Source: Fimenecus sp045594645 (GTDB lineage Bacteria > Bacillota > Clostridia > Oscillospirales > Acutalibacteraceae). Taken from it: a stretch of 64,000 bases of DNA. The translations under genes and the position numbers were made by a program. This document shows, piece after piece, positions 61,373 through 64,000 of this stretch. Within the stretch, counting starts at the first letter, position 1, and each line of letters opens with the position of its first letter. Location of the stretch: the NCBI GenBank assembly GCA_045594645.1, contig JAZNYY010000029.1, positions 1 through 64,000 on the forward strand, in the 5' to 3' direction. The notes beneath the pieces are model-generated. The model worked only from the letters and a program-made list of their open reading frames with translations. It did no database searches and was not told the DNA's origin.

Positions 61373-61404
61373 AAGGCGGAAAGAACGATTTCTCTCCGCC
61401 TTTT
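61373..61404 (+). terminator. Terminator of rpmF
   Basis: AAGGCGGA (61373-61380) pairs with TCCGCCTT (61395-61402) around a partly paired loop, then TTAG; the T run is short. Confidence 0.7.
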
Positions 61405-61444
61405 AGTCTTGCTCGGAATTGTTATGAAAAGGTAGGTGATAGTT

Positions 61445-62758
61445 TTGTCAGTAAAAATAATCGGTGTTAAAAAGAATTCCATTTGCGATATAAAAGGAAT
61501 TTCAGCAGGTGATGAACTGTTGAAAATCAATGGTAAAGAGATTATGGATGTTCTCGACTATGATTTTTATATGGCAGAACAGAATGTCACAATGACCTTT
61601 AAATGTGTTGATGGCAAATATAAGGTGATTAAAACTCAAAATGCCAATTGCGGTCTTGAGTTTGAAACCTATTTGATGGACAAGCAGCAGCATTGTAAGA
61701 ATAAGTGTATTTTCTGCTTTATCGACCAGTTGCCAAAAGGACTTCGCGAAAGCCTTTATTTTAAGGATGACGACAGCCGTCTTTCATTTCTTTTTGGTAA
61801 TTATATAACACTTACCAATATTTCAGAGCACGAAATTGAGCGTATAATTTCAATGCATATAAGCCCCGTTAATATTTCAGTTCATACAATGAACCCTGAG
61901 CTTCGCGTTCAGATGATGAAAAACAAAAACGCGGGCAAAAGCCTTGAAATTATCAAAAGACTTGCCAATGTAGGCATTAAAATGAATACTCAATTAGTTC
62001 TTTGCCCCAACATTAACGACGGTGCAGAACTCCGCAGAAGTATTGAAGAATTATCTTCGCTTTATCCCGCGGTTCAAAGTATCGCTGCAGTTCCCGTAGG
62101 ACTTACCAAATTCCGCGACGGACTCGAAAAAATAGAGCCCTACAACAAGCAAACGGCAGGGGAAACAATCGACATAATTGAAGAGTATTCCAAGAAATTC
62201 CGTAAAGAATTTGGTGTTGGATTATGCTATCCCGCCGATGAGTTCTTTATCAAGGCAGAAAGAGAACTTCCTACTGCTGATTATTATGACGGCTATCCTC
62301 AGCTTGATAACGGTGTCGGCTTAGTCCGTTCATTTTATGATGAATTTCTTGATGAGCTTGAATTCTGTAATGAAAAGCCCGCAAATAAAAAAGCAACCTT
62401 GGCAACGGGCGCAGATTTTTATCCGTATTTATATAAGCTTTGTAAAAAGGCAGAAGAAAAATTCGGCATAGAAATTGGCGTTAAAAAAATAATCAATAAC
62501 TTTTTCGGTGAAACTATTACAGTTTCGGGGCTTATAACGGGGCACGACCTCGCTGAACAGCTCAAAAATCAAGATTTAGGCGATTGTTTATTATTGCCGA
62601 ATTCAATGATTAGTGATTATACAAATCACACCGAAAATAAAAATAAATTCCTCGACGATATGACAGTCGAAGAATTAGAAAATTCATTAAATACGAAAAT
62701 TGTTCTGACGGGCGGCGACGGCGGTCAGCTTTTAAGAGATATTCTGGGGGTGAAATAA
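61445..62758 (+). CDS. DUF512 PDZ/radical SAM-like protein
   Basis: 437 residues from TTG at 61445, with aggtga upstream; an in-frame GTG at 61436 is possible. N-terminal PDZ-like domain (KNSICDIKGISAGDELLKING), then a CxxxC-type cluster motif (HCKNKCIFCFIDQLP, near residue 83) of radical SAM type, and the C-terminal DUF512 domain. Found beside der in many Clostridia; function unknown, proposed as a Fe-S oxidoreductase. It overlaps der by one base (TAATG). Confidence 0.9.
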   Translation: MSVKIIGVKKNSICDIKGISAGDELLKINGKEIMDVLDYDFYMAEQNVTMTFKCVDGKYKVIKTQNANCGLEFETYLMDKQQHCKNKCIFCFIDQLPKGLRESLYFKDDDSRLSFLFGNYITLTNISEHEIERIISMHISPVNISVHTMNPELRVQMMKNKNAGKSLEIIKRLANVGIKMNTQLVLCPNINDGAELRRSIEELSSLYPAVQSIAAVPVGLTKFRDGLEKIEPYNKQTAGETIDIIEEYSKKFRKEFGVGLCYPADEFFIKAERELPTADYYDGYPQLDNGVGLVRSFYDEFLDELEFCNEKPANKKATLATGADFYPYLYKLCKKAEEKFGIEIGVKKIINNFFGETITVSGLITGHDLAEQLKNQDLGDCLLLPNSMISDYTNHTENKNKFLDDMTVEELENSLNTKIVLTGGDGGQLLRDILGVK

Positions 62759-64000
62759 TGGCAAAACCCGTAGTGGCGATTGTTGGTCGCCCAAATGTTG
62801 GTAAAAGTACACTTTTCAATAAGCTTATCGGCAAAAGACTTTCAATTGTTGACGATACACCGGGTGTTACCCGTGACCGTATTTATGGTGATTGCGAATG
62901 GCTCGGTCACGAAATGTTGCTTATTGATACAGGCGGTATTGAGCCTTATTCAGACGATATTATTTTGTCGCAAATGCGCCGTCAGGCACAGCTTGCCATT
63001 GACAGTGCAGATGTAATTATCTTTGTTACTGATGTGCGAACAGGTGTTGTGGCTACTGACGAAGAAGTGGCAACAATGCTTATTAAGAGCAATAAGCCCA
63101 TTATTCTTTGCGTTAATAAGGCGGATTCTTTAGGCGAGCCTCCCGCAGAGTTTTATGAGTTCTATAATTTAGGCCTCGGCGACCCGATTCAAGTTTCGGC
63201 GGCTCACGGTCACGGCACGGGCGACTTGCTTGATAAGGTGCTTGAATATTTGCCCGAAGAAATCGAAACAGAGGACGAAAGCGAAACTGTTAAGGTTGCC
63301 GTTATCGGTAAGCCAAACGCGGGTAAATCCTCACTCGTTAACAAAATCGCGGGCGAAGAGCGAGTAATTGTTTCTGACATCGCAGGTACAACACGCGACG
63401 CGACCGACACTTATATAGACAACAAATACGGCTCGTTTATGTTTATTGATACCGCAGGACTTCGCCGTAAGAGTAAGGTCGAGGACCAGATTGAAAAATA
63501 CTCTGTAATTCGTGCTCGTATGGCAGTTGAACGCGCCGATGTGTGCGTTATTATGATTGATGCGGCAGAAGGCTTTACAGAGCAGGATTCCAAGGTCGCA
63601 GGCATTGCACACGAGCTCGGCAAGGCTTGTATTATCGCAGTTAATAAATGGGATTTAGTCGAAAAAGACGGCACCACAATGGATAAATACCGCAAAAAGC
63701 TTATGAATGATTTCTCGTTTATGAGCTATGCGCCCATTATCTTCATTTCTGCTAAAACAGGTCAAAGAATTGACCGACTTTTCGAGCTTATTAAGTTCGT
63801 TGATACACAAAATGCAATGCGTATTTCAACTGGTAAGCTTAATGATGTGCTCGCAGGTGCTACTGCTCGTGTTCAGCCACCATCAGATAAGGGTAAACGC
63901 TTAAAGATTTATTATATGACACAGGCGTCAACAAGACCACCAACATTTGTGTGCTTTGTCAATAATAAAGACTTGTTCCATTATAGCTATCAGCGTTACC
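62758..64000 (+). CDS. der: Ribosome assembly GTPase Der (EngA), 3' partial
   Basis: The frame runs from ATG at 62758 off the right edge (414 of about 440 residues). Two tandem G domains: GRPNVGKST (residues 9-17) with DTGGIEP and NKAD, then GKPNAGKSS (near 182) with DTAGLRR and NKWD, and a KH-like C-terminal domain starting near residue 350. Der acts in 50S subunit maturation. Confidence 0.96.
   Translation, partial: MAKPVVAIVGRPNVGKSTLFNKLIGKRLSIVDDTPGVTRDRIYGDCEWLGHEMLLIDTGGIEPYSDDIILSQMRRQAQLAIDSADVIIFVTDVRTGVVATDEEVATMLIKSNKPIILCVNKADSLGEPPAEFYEFYNLGLGDPIQVSAAHGHGTGDLLDKVLEYLPEEIETEDESETVKVAVIGKPNAGKSSLVNKIAGEERVIVSDIAGTTRDATDTYIDNKYGSFMFIDTAGLRRKSKVEDQIEKYSVIRARMAVERADVCVIMIDAAEGFTEQDSKVAGIAHELGKACIIAVNKWDLVEKDGTTMDKYRKKLMNDFSFMSYAPIIFISAKTGQRIDRLFELIKFVDTQNAMRISTGKLNDVLAGATARVQPPSDKGKRLKIYYMTQASTRPPTFVCFVNNKDLFHYSYQRY

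Noticed and set aside
1..64000. tRNA, rRNA, tmRNA, 4.5S RNA, CRISPR arrays, transposases, integrases, toxin-antitoxin or defence islands.
   Set aside because: I looked through the intergenic gaps and protein products and found none; the gaps contain promoters, terminators and palindromic elements only. A covariance-model scan was not possible.

Overview
The window is a gene-dense piece of a Clostridia (low-GC Gram-positive) chromosome, most likely an uncultured gut member of the Oscillospiraceae/Ruminococcaceae group. Reasons: the dcw cluster order; meso-DAP peptidoglycan (DNPR motif in MurE); sporulation genes (YlbJ, YqfC, YqfD); YlxM, KhpA, YqzL and MutS2; LytTR-DUF3021 and DUF4830 proteins; strong Shine-Dalgarno sites; and interspersed palindromic elements that I associate with this group. 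The taxonomic placement is inference. No rRNA, tRNA, CRISPR array, phage or transposase was seen.

Layout. 1-9.7 kb: cell-wall and division cluster murE-murF-mraY-ftsW-murG-murA-ftsQ, then ftsZ from its own promoter. 9.8-12.2 kb: a lipoprotein, then minus-strand genes for an XRE regulator, a Cys-rich small protein and a YlbJ-like sporulation membrane protein, with two repeat elements. 12.3-20 kb: yqfC-yqfD, phoH-ybeY-dgkA-era, a previously easy-to-miss yqzL-like gene overlapping recO, and mutS2. 20-24.4 kb: a lipoprotein, then ylxM-ffh-rpsP-khpA-rimM-trmD. 24.4-31.5 kb: polysaccharide deacetylase, HPr, uvrC, a HAD phosphatase, rsmD-coaD-coiled-coil protein, a DUF4830 protein and a pseudouridine synthase. 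31.7-38.5 kb: a PucR/CdaR-type regulator and ftsE-ftsX-LytM factor-S41-family protein. 38.5-44 kb: greA-lysS, a large two-domain cell-surface glycosyltransferase and tandem GtrA genes. 44.2-51.3 kb: an Fe-S/sulfur cluster (iscR-like regulator, split metH, iscS, iscU, nadA, mnmA). 51.5-57.3 kb: LytTR-DUF3021, a GH2 beta-mannosidase, an unknown membrane protein and mtaB. 57.4-64 kb: D,D-carboxypeptidase, pgi, a P-loop protein, DUF177-rpmF, a DUF512 radical-SAM-like protein and der, which runs off the right edge.

Most genes are housekeeping. The points worth a second look are: (1) a family of structured palindromic elements with compensatory stem changes, sometimes nested in one another, whose 3' end supplies the Shine-Dalgarno of rimM and of nadA; (2) hairpins whose 3' arm is itself the Shine-Dalgarno of the next gene (30304 and 37691); (3) an FtsEX-linked pair of apparently degenerate enzymes, a LytM protein lacking one zinc ligand and an S41 protein lacking both catalytic residues; (4) a 21-bp-phased direct repeat that fits a LytTR operator; (5) matching candidate operators in the promoters of iscR and iscS; (6) five perfect TTGACA-17-TATAAT promoters. 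None is clearly a wholly new system; the repeat family is the most unusual structure in the window.
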